Of a stretch of DNA of 64,000 nt, positions 24,360 through 34,359 are shown piece after piece. Source of the stretch: Hanleya hanleyi (taxonomy: Eukaryota; Mollusca; Polyplacophora; Lepidopleurida; Hanleyidae); assembly GCA_036873755.1 (NCBI GenBank), contig JAVTVY010020413.1, positions 1 to 64,000 on the forward strand, written 5' to 3'. The notes beneath the pieces are model-generated. The model saw only the letters and a list, made by a program, of their open reading frames with translations. It had not been told where the DNA came from and ran no database searches. Every line of letters starts with the position of its first letter. Position 1 is the first letter of the stretch. The position numbers were made by a program, and so were the translations under genes.

Positions 24360-25760
24360 ACTCTGATGCTTATGTGCTTCATGACCTACGTGACAGGTTT
24401 ATGGACTTTACAACATGTTGGCAGAAGATTATTGTATCTTACATCAAGTTTATGGCTGGAACTATGAAATAAATTTAAAGGTAAACATATGCCAAAGCAT
24501 TGTACATGTATATGTGCTATATCGCTGTAAATTGCAGGATTAGTGGTCTGTGGACTGGGCAGCGGCACATGTCTGCATAAGTTTTTCAGTGCTCTCCAGG
24601 TAAATGCCATGACTGGAAATATGAAATTAATTCAAAAGTAAACATGCCATATATGACTTGTTGCTGTGAATCACACGTTTTTTGGCTTGTGAACTACATG
24701 ATACTGTTATGGGCAGTCAGCACATGTTTGCAGAAGTTTACTGATGGTTTTCCAGTCCGAAACAGGCAGGGAAATATGAATTTGACCCAAAAATCAACCG
24801 GACTATTACACAAAAATACTACAATATAGTACATGTTGTTTGTGTTGAAGTTTCGCACAATTTGGATTTCACGGACTACGTGACAGGTTTATCATGTACG
24901 ACACATGTTGGCGGAACTTTATTGATTGTTTTCCAGTCCGAAACAGGCAGGAAAATATGAATTCGCAGAAAAAAGCAAACCTGCATTTTACATAACAAAG
25001 ACATAAATTTGGTACGTGTGCTGCACATTGATAAATCGCACAATTTTGATTTGGCAGACTACGTGAAAGTCTTATGGACTACGGGACATGATGGCGGAAG
25101 TTTTCCAATGCATTCCCAGTCCCAAGCAAGGAAGGAAATATGAATTTGACCCAAAAATCAACATGACTATTACACAAAAATGCTACAATATTGTACATGT
25201 TGTTTGCGTTGAATTTTTGCACAATTTGGATTTCAAGGACTACGTGACAGGTTTATCATCTACGCCACATGTTATCAAAACTTTGCTAATGGTTTTTTAA
25301 TCTGAAACAGGCAGGGAAATATGAATTTGCAGAAAAAAGCAAACCTGCATTTTACATAATAAATACATGAATTTGGTACATGTGCTGCGCGTTGATAAAT
25401 CGCACAATTTTGATTTGGCAGACCACGTAAAAGTCTTATGGGCTACGGGACATGCTGGTGGAAGTTTCAATGCATTTCCAGTCTCAATCAAGCATGGAAA
25501 TATAAATTTGACCCAAAAGTAAACATGAATTTTGAATAAAAACAAAGAAAAATAGCACATGTTGTTTGCGTTGAATTTTCATACAATTTGGGTTTCACAG
25601 ACTATGAGACAGGTTTGCCATCTACGTTATATATCAGTGGAAGATTACGGATACTTATTCCGCGCCCAAACATGCAGCAAAATAAAAAATAAACGAAAAA
25701 TAAAACATGCATTTTACAGTTTTACACAACATTACAAGTATATGGACCACGCCCCCTTTG
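24360..25760 (+). repeat. Satellite, about 180-bp monomers in A/B dimers
   Basis: The landmark GACTACGTGACAGG or its variants recurs at about 24386, 24700, 24873, 25058, 25235, 25420 and 25598, spaced 177-186 bp in the regular part. Units alternate: type A (24873, 25235, 25598) has ACAGGTTTATCATCTACG, and type B (25058, 25420) has AAAGTCTTATGGACTACGGG. The associated CAGGCAGGGAAATATGAATT blocks alternate in step. This gives a higher-order period of about 363 bp. The outer units are degraded. Open frames inside are by-products. Confidence 0.88.
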
Positions 25761-27274
25761 TTCGGTTATTGATTTAACGACTAATTGGCTATAGTTCGAT
25801 GGAACGAGACTGGCCTGCGTTAGAACATGATATGTCATAGAACATGTTCGCATAGATCTGGAGTAATGAAACACTCTTGGAAACAAGAAATGACTCAAAA
25901 TACAAACCCGGAAATGGAAAACAACGTAAATTTTATTTCGGTAAATAGAGTCTAATAGCGTGTTTGCTGGTGGAAAGGGAATATTTCCTGCCTCCTAGAT
26001 TTTCACAAGCTTTTGTTTGATGGGGAAAAGAGGGAGAGAACGGATGTAGTTTAGCCAAAGGGGGGGGGGGGCGGGGAGAGAAAATTGATGGGAAATCTGA
26101 CCTGATTTGGCAACGTCGTTTGAGGTTCAGCGATTTGGGTCCAGCCTCACTGTGAGTTTCAATTCGAGATTGAGGTGGAACCCGACTACAGAAGCAAGGC
26201 TCACTGCAATGCATTGCAATGGGGAACCCCATTATTTCAATTGTGTCCAAAGAAAAAGTGCAAGATTTCGTCGGGAACCATGACGATCCCTATTGGAAAT
26301 ACTATGAGTCGTGGGTTCCCCATATGACAATTATTTGGCGGGAGATTTCACGTTGCGTTCCAAGACCTCCGTCTGATCGACGGAGGTAAAAACCCGCTTC
26401 ATGTTATAAACATATCTAGGGGAGAGCTCATGAGACGAACATAAGTTCACGTGGTAGTCCACGTGCTGTGCACTGGTTGTCGCCACCGGTGCAATACAGC
26501 ATTTTCCAAGGATTAATGTGGAAAGGGCGGATTGAGCTAGGCCTCAAACCAGAGTAAAACAATGCAATAATCACGTCACATTGATCTAATTTACCTGAAC
26601 GAGTTGTGTTTAGATAGCTTTGTATACATTACAGACAAGAGTTTTTCCTTGCTCAAATCCTTCATCTATTTTGTATAAACCACTGTGAACGCACTAATTA
26701 AAATCTTTAGCGATAGGTAAAGGGATGACTTTTTCGACGTTATAGATTAAAGAAATCCCATTGTTTTATATTGATCAATAATGCTATCGTGTTGCGAAAA
26801 AGAACCACAAATGGAAAACGAGCTTGTTTTAAAAACAGCTAATTGAAACTATACGTCTGCCAATGACATAATAATTCACTCTCACTAAGTAACTGCATCT
26901 CATTGCGATCTGCCACCCGTACCGTAGGAAAAGGTGGCTGTCGCAGCTGTGGTCTGCACCTCAGGACCATCTTCTTCTAAACTCACTGGCTGATCAGGGA
27001 CATTGATGTCTCAGTGTCTATGCAGCACATGAAACTCACGAATGTTATTCTCTGTGGACAGTCCCTCTTAACCTGTCCTTACTGACCATAGGTATAGCAA
27101 ATCCGGAGCTGGCTAGGACTACAAGGCAGCTCTCTTTCACCCTGGGTCTTCTTCCACCATCCGGCTGATGATTCCTTGGACGGTGAAGTGGTCGTCTGCT
27201 ATTTGACTTTTTCTGCATAATCTCTTACAGGACGGCGTTCACTTACTCCATACCCTCATCGCCATGATTGAAAG
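25761..27274. other. Unassigned region
   Basis: Holds a G-rich tract (26058-26077) and a CCTCCGTCTGATCGACGGAGG hairpin near 26367-26387. The 105-codon minus frame at 25933-26250 has no recognisable family and its proline run reflects the G tract. No gene called. Confidence 0.4.
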
Positions 27275-27720
27275 ATAATCTAATTCCGTAGACGAGGACT
27301 CGGTTCGTCAGCGTTGTGCAGCTTCGAAGGCTTCTACTTCAACGGCAGCCCGAACAGCTTAGTCAACTGTTTAGGGTGAGATTTTCAAACCTTAAAGCGC
27401 AGATAGTCTCCAACAGCACCAATAAATTAATGTCTCGCCAAGATATCTTGCAATTCCGTCCCAGCATCCGAATTCCCTATTTGCACTAGACGCGTCAAAG
27501 CCCGGACAACCTCTGGCAGCCCCTCATCCTTCAGGCGATATCTCGTTCGAAGTCGACACTTATATAAAACTGTCTGATTTGGTGGTGAGATGCGTTTTGC
27601 GAGGACTTCCTTTATGCCATAATATTCCACCTCCCCTAGCCAGGATTTGCCGAGCTGGATTAGAGCGATATACAAGAAGTGGGAAAAAATGAAGACGTCT
27701 TTGGAATAAAAAGCAACCAT
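27275..27720 (-). pseudogene. Ty3/Gypsy-type gag remnant
   Basis: The minus frame 27427-27720 reads IKEVLAKRISPPNQTVLYKC, RLRTRYRLKDEGLPEVVRAL, TRLVQIGNSDAGTELQDILA, the conserved gag/capsid segment of Ty3/Gypsy retrotransposons (pattern: F.PPNQ...Y...LR.R.R...E.LPEL...RRL...AYP....E..LA). After a stop and a short gap, a further piece (AVRAAVEVEAFEAAQR, then a TGA) continues the capsid C-terminus to about 27275. No protease, RT, integrase or LTR is visible. The first about 20 codons (27668-27720) are not gag but repeat family D sequence, so the upstream border is a fusion. Confidence 0.68.
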
Positions 27721-28095
27721 AAGCTTTGTACTGGAATGTTGGTACAGTTCTATGACCTTACATTTCGCTGCGTTGAGTGATCATTGTAAATAATGAGATT
27801 AGTTTCGCGTGTGAACTTTTTTTCCTTGGATCGGATTACGTATAAGAAGTAATCACTGAGGACTGCATTCACGAGGAAAGTATCGTCAAGACTTTAACAG
27901 CCTCCATACAGCCTCCTAGGGTCACCCAGTAATTCCGATACAAGCTTCCCTCGGCACCTCACATTCAGACCTGAGAATATGGTGGATTTTCGGACGTAGC
28001 CTTAGTATCTCAGCCGCGCTTTTATTACAGATGTTCATGTGGAGACTATGAAATATCCACACGGTCTCTAGTAGATCAGATCAGCTCAAAGAAAG
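27668..28095 (-). repeat. Dispersed repeat family D, copy 3 (split)
   Basis: Positions 27668-27722 (GAGCGATATACAAGAAGTGG through AAAAAGCAACCATA) and 27937-28095 (AAGCTTCCCTCGGCACCTCA onward) are adjacent in copies 1 and 2 (32315-32590, 32822-33090). Here a stretch of about 214 bp separates them. The structured RNA module in this copy keeps P3 and part of P2 but is truncated after GGTCTCTAG. The strand given is that of the module. Confidence 0.7.
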
Positions 28096-28124
28096 TTAAT
28101 GGATGAGCATCCGTTTATTCCAAC

Positions 28125-28500
28125 GGAAAACATCGGTCTGGTCGACAATGTCAGTTGACAAAACATTTCTTGTCATCACTATCGCATTATTTTATTCTGA
28201 AGAAAAACCTTGGTCCTGGTCGACATTGACGGTCGACAATAAATGTTTTGCCCTTACTCTTGCAGTGTTTCAATCAAGGAAAACATTGTTCCTGGTGGAC
28301 AATAATTGTCTTGCCTTCACTCTAGTGTTTTAGTCCGAAGGAAAACCTTGGTCCTTCTCGACAATAAGGTCATCAATAACTTTCTTGAAAAATGACCGTC
28401 GACAATAATTGCTCGTCCCTACTCTCACAGTGTTTCAGCCCGTAAGAAAACATTGGCCCTGATCGACAATGACAGTCGAAAATAATTGTTTTTTTTCCCA
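28125..28500 (+). repeat. TCGACAAT minisatellite, about 76-bp unit
   Basis: Units begin AAAACATTGGTCCTGGTCGA and contain GACAATGACAGTCGACAAT, then TTTTGCCCTTACTCTYGCAG and TGTTTCAGTCCRAAGG. Starts lie near 28127, 28204, 28281, 28341 and 28446, with deletions in some units. The repeat resumes in altered form at 28665-28860. No function is implied. Confidence 0.8.
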
Positions 28501-28529
28501 CTTGATAGCTGCTATAGCTATTGGAAACC

Positions 28530-29110
28530 GTGATTGGATAATGCGGAAACATTACACGGTATGCCCGAATTTCTATCGATCGATCTCTCATGGGTTGGTG
28601 AACTGTTGAAGTCCATGTTCACAGGCCCATGCCATTCAGTCCAGAGCAGTTGGCTATATGTTTCTGTCCAAGGCAAAGATTTGATCGACAATAAATTCCA
28701 TGTCCCTACTGCTCTACTCTCAAAACCGTGTTTTAAGATTGGTCATTGTCGACGCTCGACAATAAATTCTCACCCCTACTCTCGAAGCAGTGTTTTAGTC
28801 CAAAGGAAGCAATGGCCATTGTCGGCAATGAAGATCGACAATACATTTCTTGTCCCCAGATATCTTCTTGCAAAACTCGAGAAGCAGTACTACACTTATG
28901 CGCATTAGAACTATATACAGACTGCAAAGTACCCTCGTAACTGAAGCCGTGATTGGCTGATGCAGAAACATTATACGGTAAGCCAAGAGTTCTATAGATC
29001 GCTCACATTGGTTGTTGAAAGATGAGAAAACTATCTGATGGGAATTATCTATAAGGTGGGAAAGTCCTTGTTCACATGCAGACCATGTCAGTCCAGAGCG
29101 GGGGCTAGAG
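28530..29110 (+). repeat. Direct duplication flanking the second TCGACAAT block
   Basis: A segment starting GTGATTGGATAATGCGGAAA at about 28530 reappears at about 28948 as GTGATTGGCTGATGCAGAAA. Both continue with AAACATTA.ACGGTA, TTCTAT.GATCG and later GTTCACA...CAGTCCAGAGC. Between them lie more minisatellite units (28665-28860). The arrangement suggests a larger tandem unit of about 415 bp. Confidence 0.7.
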
Positions 29111-29219
29111 CAATAGGCTACTTGTTACGGTCGACAATTTATACTACCAACACGTCGCCATTCAATTTGTTTTCAAATTATGTGATAAACAGTACACTGA
29201 TGGCATAGCGTGTAAGATC
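29111..29219. other. Spacer
   Basis: No recognisable feature between the duplication and PLE subfamily 2. Confidence 0.4.
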
Positions 29220-29240
29220 TCGGTGTTACGTTTCGTAATG

Positions 29241-29349
29241 TGTGTCTCATTCCGCTTAACCCGGGGCTAGTGGTCTTTTGAATATCACGTGTTGGACATC
29301 TCCGTGGTGTTTTACTGAACAATCCCAAACAAAGCGTGATTGAGATACA
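29241..29349 (+). ncRNA. Structured RNA module, PLE subfamily 2 (second copy)
   Basis: P1 is TGTGTC (29241-29246) with GATACA (29344-29349). P3 is CAATCCC with GTGATTG around AAACAAAGC: the third pair is A-T where main-family copies have G-C, and one C-T mismatch is present. The CCGCTTAACCCGGGGCTAG block is intact. P2 is degraded here. Confidence 0.45.
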
Positions 29350-29447
29350 TACACTGGAAAACGACTTGGAAATTCATTTGGATAAAGAATAATGGTAAGT
29401 GATCATAATTTCGGTAATGTACATCATCATGTCTTCCTTCACTGGAT

Positions 29448-29834
29448 TTGAATGAAACTACAGATAACCCTACAGGCACATCTTATTTAAATCTATATCT
29501 CTATAAAAATGAAGCGGGCCTTCTCTCTCCTCGACTGTATGACAAAAGAGATGATTACAATTTCGACATCGTAAACTATCCCTTTCTGAACAGTAATATT
29601 CCAGTGGGACCTGCATATGGCGTATACATATCACGCCTAGTAGCATTTGCTAGATCCTGTGTTAAATGTGACGATTTTAATCAACGTCACAAAACATTGT
29701 TGCAGAAACTTATAAAACAGGGCTACACCACCAAGCGCCTCCACTCAAAGTTTCTCAAATTTGGCGATACATATCGCATGCTGATAGCAAAATACGAGCG
29801 TAGCGTGCAAGATCTATGGCGTTACGTTTCGTAA
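29448..29834 (+). pseudogene. PLE RT C-terminal fragment
   Basis: It encodes TTDNPTGTSYLNLYLYKNEA, RLYDKRDDYNFDIVNYPFLN, PVGPAYGVYISRLVAFARSC and LHSKFLKFGDTYRMLIAKYE. The catalytic YIDD motif lies upstream of the truncation and is absent. It ends at the family stop codon after LWRYVS. Confidence 0.8.
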
Positions 29835-29835
29835 C

Positions 29836-29946
29836 TTGTGTCTAATTCCGCTTAACCCGGGGCTAGGGGCCGTATGAACCCATGTAATTCAAGATCATCA
29901 TGGTACTCATATGAACAGTCACAATCAAAGCGTGACTGAGATACAT
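29836..29946 (+). ncRNA. Structured RNA module, PLE copy 1
   Basis: P1 is TGTGTC (29837-29842) with GATACA (29940-29945). TAATTCCGC follows directly, then CTTAACCCGGGGCTAGGGGC. P2 is CGTATG with CATATG (one G-U). P3 is CAGTCAC with GTGACTG around AATCAAAGC. It starts just after the RT stop codon. Confidence 0.5.
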
Positions 29947-30429
29947 CATTCTTTAGATGACGAATTTACAACGAATATCATGGATTAAGAATACTGATCA
30001 GCGATACGGATTTGATATTTTGGAACATCATGATGTCTTGCCGGCATCATTGAAAACTGTTGACCGCTTCTCTCTTGCAGGAAACAAGCCTATGTTTATG
30101 TATACTATGATTGTCTTTTTGAATTTGGTGCTAATACTGTTATATGGAATAGGTCTTTGGATTATGGACGCGGATATTCTCCAATGGACGACGGCTGAAT
30201 TATGAATGACGGACCAGACGCTTGTAATTGCTTACATCATTGAAACCTGTTGGCCGCTTCTCGCTTGTAGGAAACCGTCTTGTGTTTTTTATTATTTTTA
30301 TTTCATACACATTCGGAATTTATGCTGTCATACGAAATAGGTCTTCCGATCATTGACGCGACGAATCTTTTATGGGTGACGACTGAATATTGAATATCGG
30401 AACGGACGCTTGCCATACAGCACAGGGCT

Positions 30430-30505
30430 AAGTAGCACTGTTTTGTCAGAGATTTTTTTAAATTTTAAAATTTTAAAATTTTAAATTTTTTTAACATCTT
30501 TTGAC
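30430..30505. other. A/T-rich simple sequence
   Basis: Alternating T and A runs (AAATTTTAAAATTTTAAAAT type) immediately outside the terminal inverted repeat element; possibly its preferred AT-rich target. Confidence 0.5.
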
Positions 30506-31898
30506 ATGAAGTCCGATGTTACGCTGAAATTTCTTTACTCGGACAAGATCGTGGCCAGCAAATGTCAATGTAAACCGCACTGGACAGGCAGTTTTGGCCA
30601 GTAATCTCTTCAATCACCGCATACATTTGTCTGCTTTTTCAAGCAGGGTGTCAATACATGACGTACCTGTGCTGACATTACTCCATGACATCGCCCTATC
30701 GTAAATCCATGCGTGTTTACTTGTATTCAAACTAACCCAGAAACTCTGGCTGTGATAGGTAAATTTAGGGTAAGGGGGCGTGGCATTCCTATCACAGCCG
30801 AGATCGCACCTAGGTTAAATTTTAGCGATAAAAATTTGACTGGCGAAGAGCAACTTTTCGCTGACGAAAATAACGAAACGGGAGAGAAAAAATATGCCAA
30901 TTTGATACAGTTTGACCGACCTGAGCTTCTTTCACCATGTACCATCTCTAATGACTGTTTGGGACTCCAAAAAATTAGTGACGACGAAGAAAACACAATA
31001 AACGCTCGATTTCGATGTTTACCGCCATTTCCTCAGATTACAGCTCAACGAGACTTGACCGCGCGTGCGCACTAGTATCGTGACCTTTCTGATCTGACTA
31101 TGGTGAAATGGACGAGTCACGTGGTCAGAAAGGTCAATCGCGTTGGAAATCTCGTTTCTCAACGAGACTGAAAATGGCGGCAACTTGACGAGTTAGATGA
31201 CAAAATTAGAGTTTGGAAGAAGATTTCGTCTAACGGAATGAGTCATTAGTTGATTATCAAAGTTCTGGAGATGCCAAATCATATTATTTATTCGATAAAA
31301 TGCTTTTCGTGCCTTTGTCTCAATTCCCCACGCCGTGTGCAGTTGAAGATCTCGAGCGACTGACGTCTTATTTATTTTTTTCCTTTTCGGTCTGTATATG
31401 TGATTCGGGCTAAGGGGTCAGCAACAACAATAATAAAAAAAAAATTTTTAGACCCCTTAGCCGATGTTTTCGGGCTATATTCAAACCATTTCAACTTCAA
31501 ACCCAGCTTCCAGCTGAATTTTCTTCTGGCCGAGTCGGCGATAAAAGCCCGACGCTGATTGGTCGGAATATCTCTAAATATAGCCGTTTTGTTTGGATAA
31601 CCAATCAGCGTCGAGCTTTTATCGCCGACTCGGCCAGAAGAAAATTCAGCCGGAAGCTGGGTTTGAAGTTAAATGGTTTGAATACAAGAAAACACGCATG
31701 GATTTACCATAGGGCGATGTCATGGAGTAATGTCAGCACAGGTACGTTATGTATTCACACCCTGCTTGAAGAAGCAGACCAATTTATGCGGTGATTGAAG
31801 AGATGACCAAAACTGCCTGTCTAGTGCGGTTTACATTGACATTTTCTGGCCACGATCTTGTCCGTGTAAAGAAAATTCAGCGTAACATCGGACTTCAT
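30506..31898. mobile_element. Non-autonomous TIR DNA transposon, 1.4 kb
   Basis: The left arm 30506-30733 and the right arm 31676-31898 are inverted repeats over about 225 bp with high identity. The outer ends read ATGAAGTCCGATGTTACGC on the left and its complement on the right; inner edges lie at CTTGTATTCAAAC. No transposase is encoded. One 120-codon plus frame (30713-31075) has no recognisable family. A second palindrome (31478-31563 against 31600-31685) abuts the right arm. Superfamily is unknown and no clear target duplication is visible beside the AT-rich left flank. Confidence 0.85.
31478..31685. repeat. Long palindrome inside the TIR element
   Basis: About 86-bp arms separated by a 36-bp loop, nearly perfectly complementary: for example GGCCGAGTCGGCGATAAAAG on the left against CTTTTATCGCCGACTCGGCC on the right. 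The outer end of its right arm overlaps the inner edge of the element's right TIR. It could be a foldback element nested in the larger one. Confidence 0.85.
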
Positions 31899-32314
31899 CT
31901 GGGTGTACAGTGATAATTAGTAACAGTTGTTGGGATAATGACACGTCGACATAAACTATAGCATGTCCTCGTTCAATCGCATACAACTTTGGCACATTTC
32001 GTGCGCTGGTTCGATCGCTAGACCGATTTAAAAGAAGGTGGTGTTTTCTCTCAGCGTCATTTTCGAGGTCATGTCGTCAACCTGGTCTATGTATAGGGTA
32101 TATACTAGATAGTGTAATTTTCCATGCTTGGAAAACACGGGCTCGCGCTTTAAAATATGACCATGTATGAGTATTATAGTAAGCTATATAATAATTTAGT
32201 GTTTCCAAGATGTGGGATACCCCCCTCTCACACTCTCCCCCTAAGCCCCCCCAAACTTCACAACTTGTCTACGCCCTTGAACAGCAGTAGCATAATACAA
32301 TGAATACTATTCAT
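31899..32314. other. Unassigned region
   Basis: A C-rich patch (32221-32252) is the only notable feature; no gene seen. Confidence 0.4.
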
Positions 32315-32590
32315 TGGAGCGATATGCAAGAGGTGGGGGATATTGACTACGTCTGGCGACTAAAAAGCAACCATATGACTCTACAGGAAAGCTTCCCTCG
32401 GCACCTCACATTCAGACCCGATAATACGGTGGATTCTCGGACGTAGGCTTAGGATCTCAGCCGCGCTTTTATTGCAGCTATTCATGTATAGACTATGAAG
32501 TATCCACACGGCCGCTAGCACCGGCTTAAGCGGAATTAGATACGCCAGCTCGAGAGCTGTGATGACAGATCAGCTCAAACGAATAACTCA
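32315..32590 (-). repeat. Dispersed repeat family D, copy 1
   Basis: Nearly identical to copy 2 (32822-33090) over 270 bp, in the same orientation. Landmarks are GGAGCGATATGCAAGAGGTG, GCAACCATATGAC, AAAGCTTCCCTCGGCACCTC and ATTCTCGGACGTAG, then the structured module (about 32452-32527) and AGAGCTGTGATGACAGATCA. No coding potential. The strand given is that of the module. Confidence 0.85.
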
Positions 32591-32821
32591 TCTGATATTA
32601 CTGGATGAGCATCGAGGACGTCTGATGGAGTAAATGCCTCAACAACCTGGTAAATGCAAGAATACCCAGGAAAACGAACCTGTAATGACTGACCTCGTAC
32701 GGCTTAAATTTCCCACGAAAACAATAAACCTACATATATTTGTCGAATGACATGTACAGAGGAGGGGGGCCTCGGGGACTAACAGTACACCAGCAGAATC
32801 CTACCATATGCAGGTAATAAA
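32591..32821. other. Spacer between family D copies
   Basis: Nothing recognised; a GGATGAGCATC stretch also follows copy 3 at about 28100, so the true repeat may extend here. Confidence 0.4.
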
Positions 32822-33090
32822 CTGGAGCGATATGCAAGAGGTGGGGAAAATTGGCGACGCCTGGCGACTAATAAGCAACCATATGACTCCACAGGAAAGC
32901 TTCCCTCGGCACCTCACATTTAGACCTGGGAATACGGTGGATTCTCGGACGTAGCCTTAGTATCTCAGCCGCGCTTTTATTGCAGCTGTTCATGTGGAGA
33001 TTATAAAGTATCCACACGGCCCCTAGCACAGGCTTAAGCGGAATTAGATACGCTAGCTCGGAAGCTGTGATGACAGATCAGCTCATACAT
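32822..33090 (-). repeat. Dispersed repeat family D, copy 2
   Basis: Same family and orientation as 32315-32590, about 507 bp away start to start, with high identity. It carries a well-paired structured module (32960-33051). Confidence 0.85.
32960..33051 (-). ncRNA. Structured RNA module in family D copy 2
   Basis: On the minus strand: P1 is GTATC with GATAC. P2 is CGTGTGG (33012-33018) with CCACATG (32991-32997), fully paired with one G-U. P3 is CAGCTGC (32982-32988) with GCGGCTG (32966-32972), one U-G, loop AATAAAAGC. The TAATTCCGCTTAAGCC block is present. The P3 stem sequence differs from both PLE and family B modules. Confidence 0.5.
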
Positions 33091-33297
33091 TGCTTTCTTT
33101 GTTCCTACTTTATTACTGTTCTCCTCTTCGGCATATTTGTCAACAGAGAGAAAACTGGTCTCTGCTCCATTACGTTTCATCTGATTCTGGATGCATCTGT
33201 GAAAATTAATCATCCGTTTTCATCACGTAAGTTAAAATATAATGAACACATACGACATTGGACCATTTCACTCATTTCTTCCCTTTGGCCTACTTTG

Positions 33298-33380
33298 TGA
33301 CTTTGTCATCATAACTTTGTGACTTTGTCATCATAACTTTGTAACTTTGTCATCATAACTTTGTGACTTTGTCATCATAT
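33298..33380 (+). repeat. 22-bp tandem repeat
   Basis: About four units of ACTTTGTGACTTTGTCATCATA with a single G/A variant. Confidence 0.92.
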
Positions 33381-33848
33381 TGTAATATTTTAATGGGATC
33401 TATTCGCATAGAATTTTTGCGTGGCTTCAGACCATCTACTGACGTTGAAATGGCCTTTATCTCTCTACTGTTCTAGATTGCAAATGTCGTACAAGCTATA
33501 TCATATTATTTAATTTGCATTAGAGTACTGGCATGCTCAAAGTGCCTTCGCACCTAACAATCTCACATTGCTCAAACGTTGTGACAAAGAGTTGTATGCT
33601 AGTTTCTGCAACATTGTGATTGAACGTTTTTGCAAATATTCATGTAATCTTATTACACCATTTTATTGTAATCTTGTTCCAACGATGCGAAGCAACGTAT
33701 TGCCAACGTGAATGTGTGGAGTTGCATGATGGTAGACGTGACATCCCTCTGAAACCCTCCTAGAAGTATGATTCAAACAGAGGAATCAACATCCTTGAAA
33801 CATCCCTTTCGAGATATTCGAAAAACTAATCCGACAAAATATCTTAGG

Positions 33849-33907
33849 GGCCATAACTGGCCTATGTACTTACAGGTTTCAAAGGATTATCAAAGCCATC
33901 TATATTA
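33849..33907 (+). repeat. 58-bp duplicated segment, copy 1
   Basis: GGGGCCATAACTGGCCTATG through GCCATCTATATTAT is repeated essentially without change at 35069-35127, where it sits between two oppositely oriented PLE pieces. Confidence 0.9.
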
Positions 33908-34359
33908 TATATTCTCAGTATCGACAATCATATATATACAAAGATATTATTTAGACTTGAATCGCACTACAAAATCCAGCGCAAACTCTCAGACGTCGAC
34001 ACCTGGTGGGGTGCTGTCTGAGAAAGACCCTGCAGTTGTAAAATTAATTTTGCCAGGATTACACTTTGAGCATGCATAGAAATAATACACTAAAAAAAAC
34101 TAAATTTTTAGCTGTTTTTTCCCCAAGTGTGGCGTTTCCCCCAAGAACAATTTCATTCAGACTTCGAGACATCACACAGGACATCTGAATATAAAACAGT
34201 AGCACAGCATTCTGTTTCGAGTAGTGGGAGGTCAAATCACAGAATAACTGGACCTGGGGGCCTGAAATTATTGAATGATTAATCCGTAGGCACACGAATG
34301 CGACAGTCTTCGACCCAACGCTTCCATTCGTTGTAGCTCAAACTGAATGGCAGATAGAT

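Larger units (their letters stand above)
29436..30229 (+). mobile_element. PLE main-family copy 1, 5'-truncated
   Basis: The copy begins inside the RT C-terminal region at CCTTCACTGGATTTGAATG and runs to the family 3' end GACGCTTGTAATT. The open frame 29448-29834 encodes the last 128 codons of the RT protein. The non-coding 3' region and structured module follow. A CTT present on both sides (gtCTT before, CTTac after) could be a 3-bp target duplication. Confidence 0.82.
29220..30420 (+). mobile_element. PLE subfamily 2 3' part, split by a younger PLE
   Basis: Positions 29220-29435 carry the subfamily 2 3' non-coding region (TTACGTTTCGTAATGTGTG, then the module). The same element resumes at 30230 (ACATCATTGAAACCTGTTGG, CGCTTGTAGGAAACC, GACGCGACGAATC, GACGCTTGCC) after a complete interruption by the main-family PLE copy at 29436-30229. 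Alignment with the uninterrupted subfamily 2 copy at 21591-22085 places the break at a GTCTTAC-like site. Confidence 0.75.
33091..34359. other. Mostly unassigned
   Basis: Contains the 22-bp tandem repeat (33298-33380) and the first copy of a 58-bp duplicated segment (33849-33907). No gene recognised. Confidence 0.4.

Noticed and set aside
25933..26250. 105-codon minus-strand ORF
   Set aside because: The proline-rich part is the complement of a poly-G tract; there is no recognisable family or splice context.
30713..31075. 120-codon ORF inside the TIR element as transposase
   Set aside because: Too short, lacks DDE-type or other catalytic motifs, and begins inside the terminal inverted repeat.
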